Origin: Dyella terrae
GTDB taxonomy: Bacteria; Pseudomonadota; Gammaproteobacteria; Xanthomonadales; Rhodanobacteraceae
Length of the DNA stretch: 64,000 bases
NCBI RefSeq assembly: GCF_022394535.1
Contig: NZ_CP089414.1
Coordinates: 2,170,001-2,234,000 of the forward strand
Direction: 5' to 3'
In this document: positions 28,726 through 38,259 of the stretch, one piece after another
Layout of the letters: every line of letters begins with the position of its first letter
Numbering within the stretch: position 1 is the first letter of the stretch
Notes under the pieces: model-generated
The model's database searches: none
What the model was told of the DNA's origin: nothing
Seen by the model: the letters and a program-made list of their open reading frames with translations, nothing else
Position numbers and translations under genes: made by a program

Positions 28726-30627
28726 TTAGCGACGGGTCTCGGCTTCCAGGCGTTCGATAAACGCGACCAACGGCATGCTGCCGAGGTCTTCGCCCGAACG
28801 CGTACGCACGGAAACGGCCCCTGATTCCTTCTCGCGATCTCCGACCACCAGCAGGTAAGGGACTTTCTGCAACGTATGTTCGCGGATTTTATAGCCGACC
28901 TTCTCATTGCGCAAATCGGCGTGAACCCGGAAACCTTTATCGACAAGGGTTTGCGCTACTTCGCGGACATAATCGGCCTGAGCGTCCGTAATACTGAACA
29001 CGGCGGCCTGCAGCGGGGACAGCCAAGTGGGCAGCAGACCGGCATGATGCTCGATCAGGATACCAATGAAACGCTCCATTGACCCCACAATGGCACGATG
29101 CAGCATGACTGGGTGACGGCGCTGTGAACTCTCGTCCACGTACTCGGCGCCCAGGCGCTCGGGCATCATGAAGTCCACCTGCATGGTGCCCACCTGCCAG
29201 GCGCGGCCGATGGAGTCCTTCATGTGGTACTCGATCTTGGGGCCGTAGAAGGCGCCCTCGCCCGGCAGCTCCTCCCACTTGACGCCAGCGGCGCCCAGCG
29301 CGGCGCGCAAGGCCTCTTCGGCGCGATCCCATACCTCATCACTGCCAATACGCTTGTCCGGACGCAGCGCGATTTTCAGCGCGATGTCCTCAAAGCCGAA
29401 GTCGTCGTACACCTTCATGGCCTGCTGGTGGAAGGCCGTCACTTCGGACTCGATCTGCGCTTCCGTGCAGAACACGTGGCCATCGTCCTGCGTGAAGGCG
29501 CGCACGCGCATGATGCCGTGCAGCGCGCCCGAGGGCTCGTTGCGATGGCAGGCACCAAACTCGCCGTACCGCACCGGCAGGTCGCGGTAGCTATGTAGGG
29601 ACGTGTTGAAGATCTGCACGTGGCCCGGGCAGTTCATCGGCTTCAGGGCATACGTGTGCTTCTCCGACTCGGTGAAGAACATGTTTTCCTGGTAGTTGTC
29701 CCAGTGGCCGGACTTCTTCCACAGCGACACATCCAGCACCTGCGGGCAGCGCACCTCCTGGTAGCCGCTCTGGCGGTACACGCGGCGCATGTACTGCTCC
29801 ACCTGCTGCCAGATCGCCCAGCCCTTGGGATGCCAGAACACCATGCCCGGGCCTTCTTCCTGCTGATGGAAGAGGTCGAGAGCCTTGCCGATCTTGCGAT
29901 GGTCGCGCTTCTCGGCTTCCTCCAGCTGGTGCAGGTAGGCCTTCAGATCCTTGTCGTTGAGCCACGCCGTGCCGTAGATGCGCGTGAGCATCGCGTTGTT
30001 GGAATCGCCGCGCCAATACGCGCCGGCCACCTTCATCAACTTGAAAGCGCGCAGCTTGCCCGTGTTGGGCACGTGCGGGCCACGGCAGAGGTCGATGAAA
30101 TCGCCCTGCGAATACAGGGACAATTCCTCATTGGCAGGGATGCTCTCGATGATCTCGGCCTTGTACTCCTCGCCCAGACCGCGGAAAAAGCTCACCGCCT
30201 CATCGCGCGACTTCACGCTACGCGTCACCGGCAGCGCTTCCTTGACGATCTTTTCCATCTCCGCCTCGATCTTGACCAGATCGTCGGGCGTGAACGGGCG
30301 CTCATAGGCGAAGTCGTAGAAGAAACCGTTGTCGATCACCGGACCAATGGTGACCTGCGCGCCCGGATACAGGCGCTGCACAGCCTGCGCCAGCAGATGC
30401 GCGGTGGAGTGGCGAAGGATATCCAGCGCCTCCGGGCTCTTCTCCGTGACGATTTCGAGACTGGCGCTGTTCTCGATGGGAAAGCTGGCATCGACCAGCT
30501 TGCCGTTCACCTTACCGGCGAGAGTGGCCTTGGCCAGGCCGGCGCCAATGGAGGCAGCCACATCCTGCACCGTCACCGGATGGTCGAACGGGCGCTTGCT
30601 GCCGTCGGGTAGCGTGATTTCAATCAT
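28726..30627 (-). CDS. thrS: Threonine-tRNA ligase
   Basis: A 633-residue class II synthetase. The TGS domain (about 1-62; [19 protein letters not shown]) is followed by the editing domain with [12 protein letters not shown] and the zinc histidine region, then the catalytic core: [27 protein letters not shown] (motif 2 area) and motif 3 [13 protein letters not shown]. The C-terminal anticodon-binding domain is at about 535-630. I start at 30627, where AGGTG lies upstream; the longer in-frame reading runs through the leader region. Expression is probably controlled by the leader at 30641-30893. Confidence 0.98.
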   Translation of the reverse strand: MIEITLPDGSKRPFDHPVTVQDVAASIGAGLAKATLAGKVNGKLVDASFPIENSASLEIVTEKSPEALDILRHSTAHLLAQAVQRLYPGAQVTIGPVIDNGFFYDFAYERPFTPDDLVKIEAEMEKIVKEALPVTRSVKSRDEAVSFFRGLGEEYKAEIIESIPANEELSLYSQGDFIDLCRGPHVPNTGKLRAFKLMKVAGAYWRGDSNNAMLTRIYGTAWLNDKDLKAYLHQLEEAEKRDHRKIGKALDLFHQQEEGPGMVFWHPKGWAIWQQVEQYMRRVYRQSGYQEVRCPQVLDVSLWKKSGHWDNYQENMFFTESEKHTYALKPMNCPGHVQIFNTSLHSYRDLPVRYGEFGACHRNEPSGALHGIMRVRAFTQDDGHVFCTEAQIESEVTAFHQQAMKVYDDFGFEDIALKIALRPDKRIGSDEVWDRAEEALRAALGAAGVKWEELPGEGAFYGPKIEYHMKDSIGRAWQVGTMQVDFMMPERLGAEYVDESSQRRHPVMLHRAIVGSMERFIGILIEHHAGLLPTWLSPLQAAVFSITDAQADYVREVAQTLVDKGFRVHADLRNEKVGYKIREHTLQKVPYLLVVGDREKESGAVSVRTRSGEDLGSMPLVAFIERLEAETRR

Positions 30628-30637
30628 GTTCGCACCT

Positions 30638-30661
30638 AAAAAAGACGTCCCAAAGGAACGT
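30638..30661 (-). terminator. Terminator immediately before the thrS ribosome site
   Basis: On the minus strand, stem ACGTTCC / GGGACGT (30661-30655 and 30651-30645; one G-U pair), three-base loop, then C and T6. It ends just before the thrS Shine-Dalgarno, the position expected of an attenuator. Confidence 0.7.
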
Positions 30662-30893
30662 GCTCTATTTGAAGAGTCCGGCCATGGATGGCCGGTTTGT
30701 CCTTGCCTGCCTGGATGGCAGACAAAAATAAAGAGCGCCACGCGCCCTTTGTGTGAAACAAGGCGTGGCTCGAATCAGCGTTGGAAGGTGGTAGTTGCCA
30801 TGTCACACGCTCGACCGGCGCTCGAAGCGCGGGCCACCTTGTCTCCGGGTGGGTACGTACCGAACGCTAGTTTAGCCCATCGAGCGATGTCAA
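30641..30893 (-). promoter_or_regulatory. thrS promoter and attenuator-type leader
   Basis: On the minus strand, TTGACA at 30893-30888, 18 bases, then TAGCGT at 30869-30864 form a promoter. About 55 bases downstream an eight-residue leader peptide carries three Thr codons in a row. Next come a hairpin GCCACGC/GCGTGGC (30769-30763 and 30743-30737) with a T-rich tail, a second hairpin CCGGCCAT/ATGGCCGG around 30683-30700, and the terminator at 30638-30661. The tail GCTCTTTATTT of hairpin 1 can pair with AAATAGAGC just before the terminator, a possible antiterminator. The 340-base gap between thrS and the epimerase gene has no other gene. Confidence 0.65.
30775..30801 (-). CDS. Putative thrS leader peptide MATTTFQR
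   Basis: An eight-codon frame: ATG GCA ACT ACC ACC TTC CAA CGC, then TGA. Three consecutive Thr codons directly upstream of hairpins and of threonyl-tRNA synthetase are the hallmark of ribosome-mediated attenuation: scarce charged tRNA-Thr would stall the ribosome here and let transcription continue into thrS. The Shine-Dalgarno is weak (GAG about eight bases upstream). Confidence 0.6.
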   Translation of the reverse strand: MATTTFQR

Positions 30894-30967
30894 ATCAGCC
30901 AGCGCCGACTCTGTCTCAATATCGGCAGCGATAGAATGCCCGCCCCGTCGATCCCCGAGGTTTCCGC

Positions 30968-31981
30968 ATGCGCATTCTCGTCACCGGCACAGCCGGCTTC
31001 ATCGGCTCCGCCCTTGCCGAGCGCCTGCTGGCGCGCGGCGACGAGGTCTATGGCATCGACAACCACAACGACTACTACGACCCCACGCTGAAAGAGGCCC
31101 GACTCGCTCGCATCGCCAACCACGCCAACTACACGCATCTACGGGCCGATTTGGCCGACGCCGAGGCGGTGAACCGTGCCTTTGCGGACTTCCAGCCCCA
31201 GCGCGTGGTGAACCTGGCCGCACAGGCGGGCGTGCGCTACTCGCTGAAGAACCCACAGGCTTACGTGCAAAGCAATCTCGTGGGTTTCGTGAACATCCTG
31301 GAGGCCTGCCGCCATGGCAAGGTCGAGCACCTCGTCTATGCGTCCTCCAGCTCTGTCTATGGCGCCAACCGCAAGATGCCCTTCGGCATTGAGGATGCCG
31401 TCGACCATCCCATCAGCCTGTACGCAGCCAGCAAGAAAGCCAACGAGCTGATGGCGCATACCTACAGCCACCTGTACGACCTGCCCACCACCGGCCTGCG
31501 CTTCTTCACCGTGTACGGCCCCTGGGGCCGCCCCGACATGTCGCCCATGCTGTTTGCCGACCGCATCAGTCGCGGCGAGCCTATCGATGTCTTCAACTAC
31601 GGCGACCACAGCCGCGACTTCACCTACATCGACGACATCGTCGAAGGTGTGATCCGCACGCTCGATCACATCGCCCGACCAGATGCCGGCTACGACGCTC
31701 TGCGGCCGAACCCAGGCACGTCGAGCGCGCCTTATCGCGTCTACAACATCGGCAACGACCAGCCGGTGCAGCTACTCCGCTTCATCGAACTGATGGAGCA
31801 GCACCTCGGTCGCACGGTGGAAAAGCGCCTGCTACCCATGCAGCCGGGCGATGTGCCGGATACCTGGGCCGATGTCTCGGCCCTGCGCCGCGACGTGGGT
31901 TACGCACCGAGCACGACGATTGAGGAAGGCGTGGCGCGCTTCGTGACTTGGTACAGGGAATACTTCCAGCGCGGGGAGTAA
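30968..31981 (+). CDS. NAD-dependent epimerase, probable UDP-glucuronate 4-epimerase
   Basis: A 337-residue extended short-chain dehydrogenase. NAD binding is at GTAGFIGSAL; the catalytic set is S-S-S-V-Y (YASSSSVYG) and Y-x3-K in LYAASKKANE; the substrate-side motif is FFTVYGPWGRPDMSP. DNHNDYYDPTLKEARL after the first strand is typical of UDP-glucuronate 4-epimerases (CapI/LpsL/WbnF group) rather than GalE. The product, UDP-galacturonate, feeds surface polysaccharide. It diverges from thrS and has no polysaccharide cluster beside it. The Shine-Dalgarno is GAGG before the ATG. Confidence 0.88.
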   Translation: MRILVTGTAGFIGSALAERLLARGDEVYGIDNHNDYYDPTLKEARLARIANHANYTHLRADLADAEAVNRAFADFQPQRVVNLAAQAGVRYSLKNPQAYVQSNLVGFVNILEACRHGKVEHLVYASSSSVYGANRKMPFGIEDAVDHPISLYAASKKANELMAHTYSHLYDLPTTGLRFFTVYGPWGRPDMSPMLFADRISRGEPIDVFNYGDHSRDFTYIDDIVEGVIRTLDHIARPDAGYDALRPNPGTSSAPYRVYNIGNDQPVQLLRFIELMEQHLGRTVEKRLLPMQPGDVPDTWADVSALRRDVGYAPSTTIEEGVARFVTWYREYFQRGE

Positions 31982-32042
31982 CCGCTGCTCACATCACGAT
32001 GAGGGCCCACGCGCTGCGCCCCATAGGAAGCGCAACGAACGA

Positions 32043-32492
32043 TCAGAACGGCTTGGCGATCACCAGGAACACGATGCCAAGCAACACCAGCACGGGCAGC
32101 TCGTTCATGATGCGCAACGTCTTTGACGACGGCAGCAAACCACCCTTCTCGCTACGCTTGAGCAAGCGCCCGGTCCAGCCGAAATAAATCAGCATCAACA
32201 CCACGAGCGTCAGCTTGGCGTCGATCCAGTGCAGCGACGCCACCACGTTTGGCAACGCTTGAGGAAACACGCGCCAACCCTCCCAAAGCGCCAGCCCGAA
32301 CAGAAACGCGATACCGAACATGTTGTGCCCGAATCGATACAGGCGACGCCCCATCAGGATCAAGCGTGCCTTGACCGCCGGCTCGTCGCCCACCTCGGCG
32401 ATATTCACGAGAATACGCGGCAGGTAAAAGACGGTAGCCATCCATGCGATGACGAACACCACGTGGAAGCTCTTGACCCAGAGATACGTCAT
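32043..32492 (-). CDS. hemJ: HemJ-type protoporphyrinogen IX oxidase
   Basis: A 149-residue membrane protein with four hydrophobic segments. The family markers are KSFHVVFVIAWMATVFYLPRILV at the N-terminus and a central RRLYRFGHNMFGI. HemJ (formerly UPF0093) is found where HemY and HemG are absent and oxidises protoporphyrinogen for haem synthesis. I start at 32492; the longer frame upstream runs through the tRNA-Val and its terminator and has no hydrophobic character. Confidence 0.85.
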   Translation of the reverse strand: MTYLWVKSFHVVFVIAWMATVFYLPRILVNIAEVGDEPAVKARLILMGRRLYRFGHNMFGIAFLFGLALWEGWRVFPQALPNVVASLHWIDAKLTLVVLMLIYFGWTGRLLKRSEKGGLLPSSKTLRIMNELPVLVLLGIVFLVIAKPF

Positions 32493-32675
32493 CACGGTTC
32501 CCTCAAGCAAACGGTAAGCGCAACGGGATGGCAGGACCGCCTCGTTGCGAGTGGCGATAGTCGGCCAAGGATCAAACCGGGACTCGCATTGCGTCAAGGA
32601 ATGCACACGGTGCGCGGCAACATGTCCTGATGAGTCAACCGCCACCACCGACGCGCCCGGCCATAAACCGGGCAC

Positions 32676-32700
32676 AAAAAAAGGAACCCTTTCGGATTCC
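32676..32700 (-). terminator. Terminator downstream of tRNA-Val
   Basis: On the minus strand, GGAATCC / GGGTTCC with a GAAA loop (one G-U pair), then T7. Confidence 0.85.
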
Positions 32701-32735
32701 TCTTCTTGGTTCCACGCAGTACGCGGAAACTGAAT

Positions 32736-32810
32736 TGGTGGGCGGTACAAGGATCGAACTTGTGACCCCTACCATGTCAAGGTAGTGCTCTACCGCTGAG
32801 CTAACCGCCC
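32736..32810 (-). tRNA. tRNA-Val (GAC)
   Basis: A 75-base cloverleaf. The acceptor GGGCGGT pairs with ACCGCCC, the D-arm is AGCTCAGCGGTAGAGC, the anticodon stem CTACC/GGTAG encloses loop TTGACAT (anticodon GAC), the T-arm has AGTTCGATC, and CCA is encoded. A terminator follows 36 bases later. Confidence 0.97.
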
Positions 32811-32890
32811 GGTTCTCGCCGGCATGCCGTGCGAGCCGCGCAGTATACGTGCTCCATGGGCCGGGGACAACCACCCCAGCAAAGCCCGGC

Positions 32891-34915
32891 TCAACCGGCC
32901 CGTTCGCGGAGCTTGTGGATCCGATCGCGCAGGCGGGCCGCCTCTTCGAACTCCAGATTCTCGGCGTGCTTGTACATCTGCGCCTCCAGCTTCTTGATCA
33001 TGGCCGAGGCCTGGTCTGCGCTCAGGGCAGCGTAATCGGCGCCATTCTCCGCGACGGCCATAGCCCCCTGGCGCTCGCCACGTCGACCGCGACCACGCGT
33101 CGGCGATTCGCTGCGGGCACCTTCCATGATGTCGGCAATACGTCGCACCACCGACTGAGGTGTGATGCCGTTGGCCTCGTTGTACTCCTGCTGCTTTTCT
33201 CGGCGCCGCGCCGTCTCGTCCATCGCCGCCTTCATGGAGCGGGTGATGTTGTCGGCGTAAAGGATGGCCTTGCCGCGCACGTTGCGCGCGGCACGACCGA
33301 TGGTCTGGATCAGCGAGCCAGTGGAGCGCAGGAAGCCTTCTTTGTCGGCGTCGAGGATCGCCACCAGCGAGACCTCGGGCATATCCAAGCCCTCGCGCAG
33401 CAGGTTGATGCCAACCAGCACGTCGAACTCGCCCAGGCGCAGGTCGCGAATGATCTCCACGCGCTCCACGGTCTCGATGTCCGAATGCAGGTAGCGCACC
33501 TTCACACCATGATCGCTAAGGTACTCCGTGAGGTTCTCGGCCATACGCTTGGTCAGCGTTGTGACGAGGACGCGATCCCCCATCGCCACGCGCTTGTGCA
33601 CTTCGCCCAGCAAGTCGTCGACCTGTGTGCGCACGGGGCGTACTTCCACTTCCGGATCGATCAGGCCGGTGGGGCGCACCACCAACTCCACGATCTGGTC
33701 GCCTGATTTGTGCAATTCATAATCGCGCGGCGTGGCCGAAACATAGATCGAACGCGGCGCACGTGCCTCCCATTCCTCGAAGCGCAGCGGCCGGTTATCC
33801 ATCGCTGAAGGCAGGCGGAAACCAAATTCCACCAACGTCTCTTTGCGCGAGCGGTCGCCCTTGTACATAGCGCCCAGCTGCGGAATGGTGACGTGCGATT
33901 CGTCTATCACCAGCAGTGCATCTGCCGGCAGATAGTCGAACAGCGTCGGCGGCGGCTCGCCGGCGCCACGTCGTGTGAGGTGGCGCGAGTAGTTCTCGAT
34001 GCCTTGGCAGTAGCCGACCTCGGTCATCATCTCGAGGTCGAAGCGCGTGCGCTGATCCAAACGCTGTGCCTCGACAAGCTTGTTGTCCTTGTAGAGCTGC
34101 TCCAACCGATCTTTCAGCTCGACCTTGATGGTCTCGATGGCGTTCAACACGCTCTCACGCGTGCTGGCGTAGTGCGTACGCGGATAGACCGTGTAGCGTG
34201 GGACTTTGCGAATCGTGTCTCCCGTCAACGGATCGAACAGCGACATGTTTTCCACTTCGCCGTCGAACAGTTCGATGCGCAGCGCCTCGGTTTCCGATTC
34301 GGCGGGAAACACATCGATGATCTCACCGCGCACGCGGTACGTGCCACGACGCAGATCCATCTCGTTGCGTGTGTACTGCAACTCAGTGAGCTGGTGAATC
34401 AGCGCGCGCTGATCGATGCGTTCGCCCTTGGCGAGGATCAGGCGCAGCGAGAGGTAATCCTCCGGATCGCCCAGGCCGTAGATGGCCGACACCGTGGCAA
34501 CGATGATCGAGTCCTTGCGCGACAACAGCGCCTTGGTGGCGGCCAGGCGCATCTGCTCGATGTGGTCGTTGATCGAGGCGTCCTTCTCGATGAAGGTATC
34601 GGACGCCACCACGTACGCTTCGGGCTGGTAGTAGTCGTAATAACTGACGAAGTATTCCACCGCGTTATGCGGAAAGAATTCCTTGAACTCGCCGTAAAGC
34701 TGCGCCGCCAGCGTTTTGTTGGGCGCAATCACGATGGTCGGCCGTTGCACCTGCTCGATGACGTTGGCGATGGTGTAGGTCTTGCCCGAGCCGGTGACGC
34801 CCAGCAGTGTCTGCGCCGCCAGACCGGACTCGAAGCCCTCGCTGAGCACGCGGATGGCCTCGGGCTGATCACCGGAGGGCTTGTAGGGGGAGACGAGTTC
34901 GAAGCGGTCTGTCAT
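32891..34915 (-). CDS. uvrB: Excinuclease ABC subunit B
   Basis: A 674-residue DNA-damage helicase of nucleotide excision repair. Walker A is [14 protein letters not shown], the beta-hairpin region is [20 protein letters not shown], the DEAD-like box is IDESH, motif VI is [12 protein letters not shown], and the C-terminal UVR domain (about 637-672; [26 protein letters not shown]) contacts UvrC. Full length. A -10-like TAAAAT lies upstream, and a perfect 29-base palindrome sits 40-68 bases before the start. Confidence 0.98.
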   Translation of the reverse strand: MTDRFELVSPYKPSGDQPEAIRVLSEGFESGLAAQTLLGVTGSGKTYTIANVIEQVQRPTIVIAPNKTLAAQLYGEFKEFFPHNAVEYFVSYYDYYQPEAYVVASDTFIEKDASINDHIEQMRLAATKALLSRKDSIIVATVSAIYGLGDPEDYLSLRLILAKGERIDQRALIHQLTELQYTRNEMDLRRGTYRVRGEIIDVFPAESETEALRIELFDGEVENMSLFDPLTGDTIRKVPRYTVYPRTHYASTRESVLNAIETIKVELKDRLEQLYKDNKLVEAQRLDQRTRFDLEMMTEVGYCQGIENYSRHLTRRGAGEPPPTLFDYLPADALLVIDESHVTIPQLGAMYKGDRSRKETLVEFGFRLPSAMDNRPLRFEEWEARAPRSIYVSATPRDYELHKSGDQIVELVVRPTGLIDPEVEVRPVRTQVDDLLGEVHKRVAMGDRVLVTTLTKRMAENLTEYLSDHGVKVRYLHSDIETVERVEIIRDLRLGEFDVLVGINLLREGLDMPEVSLVAILDADKEGFLRSTGSLIQTIGRAARNVRGKAILYADNITRSMKAAMDETARRREKQQEYNEANGITPQSVVRRIADIMEGARSESPTRGRGRRGERQGAMAVAENGADYAALSADQASAMIKKLEAQMYKHAENLEFEEAARLRDRIHKLRERAG

Positions 34916-34954
34916 GGCGTTCTACATGCGGTCGCGTCTTGGCATTTTAAATCA

Positions 34955-34983
34955 GCCTGCTGACAGGACCTGTCAGCAGGCTA
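34955..34983. repeat. Perfect 14-bp inverted repeat between uvrB and pseudopilin gene
   Basis: Arms 34955-34968 (AGCCTGCTGACAGG) and 34970-34983 around one central base. It sits between divergent promoters with no T-run on either side. It does not match the Xanthomonas LexA box (TTAGTAGTAATACTACTAA) as I know it. It may be an operator or an RNA hairpin. Confidence 0.55.
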
Positions 34984-35039
34984 TGACATCGACCCAAGGC
35001 CTGGGATGACTGAACATCCCTGACGCCCTGGCTAGGCTC

Positions 35040-35627
35040 ATGGTCTCCAGCGACTGGGCAGTTCATGTGCGAATTCAAAGGGAAAGGGCCCATCGGCAGC
35101 CAGGGGCCGGATTTACCCTGATCGAGAGCATCGTGGTACTGGCCATCATCGCCGTGCTCCTGTGTATCGCCATCCCCTCCTTCAGCCGGATGCTGGCCCG
35201 CCATCGCGTCGTCACGGCCCAACTGGAGCTGATCGCGTCGCTTCAACACGCGCGCAGCCTGGCGATCACCAGCGGGCGCCGCATCCTGTTCTGCCCCTTG
35301 GCCAGCGACGCGACATGCGCCAATGACACACACTGGGAACACGGCTGGGCGATCGGGCGCTATCTCAGCACCAATGCAGACCAGCTGGACGGGCCGCCAT
35401 CGTGGGTGCACAACGGCTATCGCCAGCTGATCATCACGAGCACAGGCGGACGCAAGCGCGTCCGCTTCCAGCCCGATGGCACCACGGGCGGCAGCAATGT
35501 CAGTTTCACCCTTTGCGGGCAGGGGCATACAGAGGACGCCCTGACGATCACGGTTTCCATCGTGGGACGGGTCGCCAGTGCCAAGGCCAGCGACGATCAA
35601 GCCTATCGATGCGCCACGGACAGCTAG
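35040..35627 (+). CDS. GspH/FimT-family type IV pseudopilin
   Basis: A 195-residue prepilin-like protein. A basic leader ends at the prepilin peptidase site G-FTLIE, followed by the hydrophobic stem SIVVLAIIAVLLCIAIP and a beta-rich C-domain. The length, RSLAITSGRRILFCP and the two Cys near the end fit the GspH/FimT minor pilins. No other pilus gene is nearby, so it is an orphan. The ATG at 35040 gives a 24-residue leader; a GTG at 35067 would give a shorter one. It ends overlapping the convergent lipoprotein gene by four bases. Confidence 0.82.
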   Translation: MVSSDWAVHVRIQRERAHRQPGAGFTLIESIVVLAIIAVLLCIAIPSFSRMLARHRVVTAQLELIASLQHARSLAITSGRRILFCPLASDATCANDTHWEHGWAIGRYLSTNADQLDGPPSWVHNGYRQLIITSTGGRKRVRFQPDGTTGGSNVSFTLCGQGHTEDALTITVSIVGRVASAKASDDQAYRCATDS

Positions 35628-35965
35628 AGACACCCCTTCGCCGCCTCGCGATATCCGCGCAAGGCCAGTATCTGAAGGCGCTCATAGAGCACGACGTCCG
35701 CCCCCATGGCCTTGCTGCGAATGATCAACTGCTCCTCGATATTCGCCGTCGCATTACCCGCCACCACCTGCAGTTCCACAGGCGACTCCACGATGTGGGC
35801 CGTCGGCGAGATGGCCACCCAACGCGAGTGAACGCAAGCCGCGTAAACCGAATCCAGCTTCGTGGTACTGCCCTGAAAGACGGGTTTGTTATGGGTGAGA
35901 TCGCCCGTACTCGCACAGCCCGCGAGCCATAGCACCCCGATGACGATGGACCACCCGCGTTTCAT
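35624..35965 (-). CDS. Small lipoprotein of unknown function
   Basis: A 113-residue protein beginning MKRGWSIVIGVLWLAGCAST, with an LAGC lipobox. The mature part contains two further Cys (AACVHSRWV and AKGCL) and the phrase IIRSKAMGADVVLYERLQIL. I do not recognise the family. I start at 35965, preceded by GAGG; a longer frame begins at 36004. It is convergent with the pseudopilin gene. Confidence 0.75.
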   Translation of the reverse strand: MKRGWSIVIGVLWLAGCASTGDLTHNKPVFQGSTTKLDSVYAACVHSRWVAISPTAHIVESPVELQVVAGNATANIEEQLIIRSKAMGADVVLYERLQILALRGYREAAKGCL

Positions 35966-36139
35966 GCCGCACCTCGCCATGATCCAGCGCACCCGCAACG
36001 GCAATGGATAGCACTAGCTCCCGCCGTACGAGTCCCGAGTGCTCGACATCTTCGGCATCCGCTGGTGTAACGGATGTCTCAGGCAACGGTGGGCGCTGCG
36101 ACGGGTGATATAGGCCCGATGGCGCATTCGTCGCCATGA

Positions 36140-36541
36140 GGCCACCACAAAACTTTCACGGGGTCTTTAGCGCACGTCGACGCCACCGGGACCGGCATCA
36201 CCACGGAAGACGGCGCCGGCGTGAAGACGCTGCGCCATATCTACGCAACGCGCTCCAACGCGTTGCGCGCGGCGCGCAGTGTGTTTCAGCGGATTCAGCG
36301 CGGCGCGGCCACGCTCGATTACACCCTGGCGCACGGGCGCCCGGATGTGTACCCGGGGCAAACCCTGGCGGTGCGCGGCTTTAAGGCCAAGATCGACGGC
36401 GAGGCGTGGACGGTGCAGCGGGCGGAACACAAGATGTCCCACGGTGGGTTGACCACACAGCTAGAGATGGAGAGCAACCCCAACGACTTGGCGGGGGCGC
36501 CGGCGTGTGATGACGAAGACGCGACGGCGGAGGCCGAATAG
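36140..36541 (+). pseudogene. 5'-truncated phage late control D (gpD) tail gene
   Basis: The frame opens only after a stop at 36137-36139, with no start before 36221 (GTG). It reads HHKTFTGSLAHVDATGTGIT, then ...LRHIYATRSNALRAARSVFQRIQRG, then PGQTLAVRGFKAKIDGEAWTVQRAEH. This is the C-terminal third of gpD, the P2-type tail protein related to VgrG. The N-terminal two thirds are missing, so the gene is broken at the left edge of the tRNA-Asn element. The acidic tail (DDEDATAEAE) is intact. Confidence 0.75.
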
Positions 36542-36678
36542 TCGTGCACCGTCACGGCCGGCGGCGGTAGCGACAGGGCTTGGCGGCGACGACTGACACG
36601 CGCCGTCACCGCGGGCTGATGGCGTGGTGACCTGGCACGCCGCACAGTGGCTTTCACTGTGCGCTGCGGACCTAGTTT

Positions 36679-37650
36679 ATGTCTTTCTGGGATGGCCGGT
36701 GGGTCGATAAGTCGGATATCTATTACGAAGATCTGGTGAAGATCGAGAGCCCTTTCTTTGCAGGCAAACCGCCGCACGGGGGCATGTACCTGTTGAAGGA
36801 TCGCCCGCTTAGCCCGGTGGCGTGCTGGGAGAACATGGAGGGCGAGGAAGGCCCATGGGCGGCACGCAAGATGGTGTTTTGCGGCACGGACGCGGATCTG
36901 CGGCGCGACATCGAATGGCTGATGCGCACCGCCAGGCGACGCCCTTCACGGGGCGGCTTTGCCGGGGGTTACGGTGACCGCGCCGAAGCGAGTGCGTACA
37001 CCCCGCGGCCCTTCCCCACCACGCGGACCTGGCTGGGCGCGTCTGATCCCGCGGCGGTTACGGCTGTCGCGGCGGCGCCTGGCGTATCGACCGGTCTGGG
37101 CGACGCGGTGGATGCGCTGGCCGCCAAGAGCCCGACCATGCAACGACAACTGACGGAACTGCAAGCCAACCGCTGGCATGTGGGCTGGCAAGTACCGGGC
37201 AAAGCCAGTGTCACCGATCGTGAGGAGCACGCGTTGCTTATTGGTGACGCCTACCGGCAGCGCCCGGAATGGGCAGTGAGCCAATTGAGTCACGAGTTGG
37301 GACATGCGATGCATGTGCCGGCGTATGACTTCAGCTCCAAGGCTGCGTTTCTGCGTACGGAACAACTGGACGAAGGGTATGCCACGCTCAATAACATCAC
37401 GGTGCAACGCGAGATTGCGGCGAACGGTGGACCGATGATCCCGCTGTCGGTGAGCCGGGAGAACGTGGGTACGTATAACCGCGTCTATGATGAAACCGCT
37501 GCATCGAGTGACACGCATGCGGCTGCGGCGGCCATCGGTGCGGTGTACGGCGACGGCGAGCGATCGATTAACCCCGCGACCGGTGCCGTGGATACGTACA
37601 ACCAGATATTTGGTGGTTTCTACGATGCCAATTACGGTCAAGGCCATTAA
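36679..37650 (+). CDS. Putative zinc metallopeptidase effector (HELGH) of phage-derived module
   Basis: A 323-residue protein with no signal peptide. Residues 1-100 (SFWDGRWVDKSDIYYEDLVK, CWENMEGEEGPWAARKMVF) form a domain I do not recognise. A Pro/Ala-rich linker (about 105-150) follows. The C-domain has a gluzincin-like site: HELGH at 205-209 and DEG at 231-233, about 22 residues later, so H205, H209 and E232 could bind zinc and E206 act as base. It follows a gpD (VgrG-like) remnant and precedes an exported protein 4 bases later. That order, tail spike-effector-immunity, suggests a cargo toxin. The Shine-Dalgarno is poor. Function is inference; it could instead be a lysogenic-conversion protease. 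Confidence 0.6.
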   Translation: MSFWDGRWVDKSDIYYEDLVKIESPFFAGKPPHGGMYLLKDRPLSPVACWENMEGEEGPWAARKMVFCGTDADLRRDIEWLMRTARRRPSRGGFAGGYGDRAEASAYTPRPFPTTRTWLGASDPAAVTAVAAAPGVSTGLGDAVDALAAKSPTMQRQLTELQANRWHVGWQVPGKASVTDREEHALLIGDAYRQRPEWAVSQLSHELGHAMHVPAYDFSSKAAFLRTEQLDEGYATLNNITVQREIAANGGPMIPLSVSRENVGTYNRVYDETAASSDTHAAAAAIGAVYGDGERSINPATGAVDTYNQIFGGFYDANYGQGH

Positions 37651-37654
37651 CAGC

Positions 37655-38185
37655 ATGCGCAAAGTCCTCTTTGTTTTTGCGCTTGTTTCACCCTGCCTGG
37701 GGCTTGCTCACATGCCTGACGATCTGAAAATCAACAAGACGCTAGTGGAACTGATCGACGGGTTGCCGAAGCCATTGCCGGCCTCGGCCGTCCAGATTGA
37801 AGACGCCCTGGGTGTGCCGCTGCGCGTAACGTCGGAACAACGCGACACGGCCTGGTATGCGTCGCGCCCGTTTGTGACGGCGGACGGCTACCGTGTGACG
37901 ACGGTGAATCTGCGCGCGGTATCCACTAGCTACCAACGCGAGCACCCTGACGTTGGCATGCTGCTGGCGTTGGACTTTGACGCGTCGCCCTGCATCCCGG
38001 TGGCGATGCTGCGTGAGCGCTTCGGCATGGATCGACCGGGTGGCCTGGTGCCGGATGATCCGGCGCTTTCGTATCGATACGCGGATGTCCCGTGGGGCAG
38101 GTTCAGTCTGCGGATTCGCACCATGCTAGGTGGGGCCACATGCGTGGATGGCGTGGTGTTGAATAACAGTCGCCCGCCCCCGTAG
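37655..38185 (+). CDS. Exported protein, possible immunity partner of the HELGH protein
   Basis: A 176-residue protein with a signal peptide (MRKVLFVFALVSPCLGLAHM, cleavage near GLA-H). The mature part has two Cys (ASPCIP and GATCVD) that could form a disulfide in the periplasm. I do not recognise the family. It begins 4 bases after the metallopeptidase stop; an alternative ATG at 37625 would overlap that gene. Periplasmic location beside a putative toxin fits an immunity protein that guards against an effector delivered from outside. This is inference. Confidence 0.55.
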   Translation: MRKVLFVFALVSPCLGLAHMPDDLKINKTLVELIDGLPKPLPASAVQIEDALGVPLRVTSEQRDTAWYASRPFVTADGYRVTTVNLRAVSTSYQREHPDVGMLLALDFDASPCIPVAMLRERFGMDRPGGLVPDDPALSYRYADVPWGRFSLRIRTMLGGATCVDGVVLNNSRPPP

Positions 38186-38259
38186 CAGCGCTGGCCCGCC
38201 CTGCGGCCGTTACACGGGCGCCGCCCTGGATGCGTCACAGGCGGTGAGAGCGACGCGGC

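Noticed and set aside
32493..32750. 86-residue N-terminal extension of hemJ
   Set aside because: It overlaps the tRNA-Val end and its terminator and has no membrane character; the conserved HemJ start is at 32492.
34955..34983. LexA box of uvrB
   Set aside because: The palindrome lacks the CTG-N10-CAG spacing of E. coli LexA and the Xanthomonas-type box known to me.
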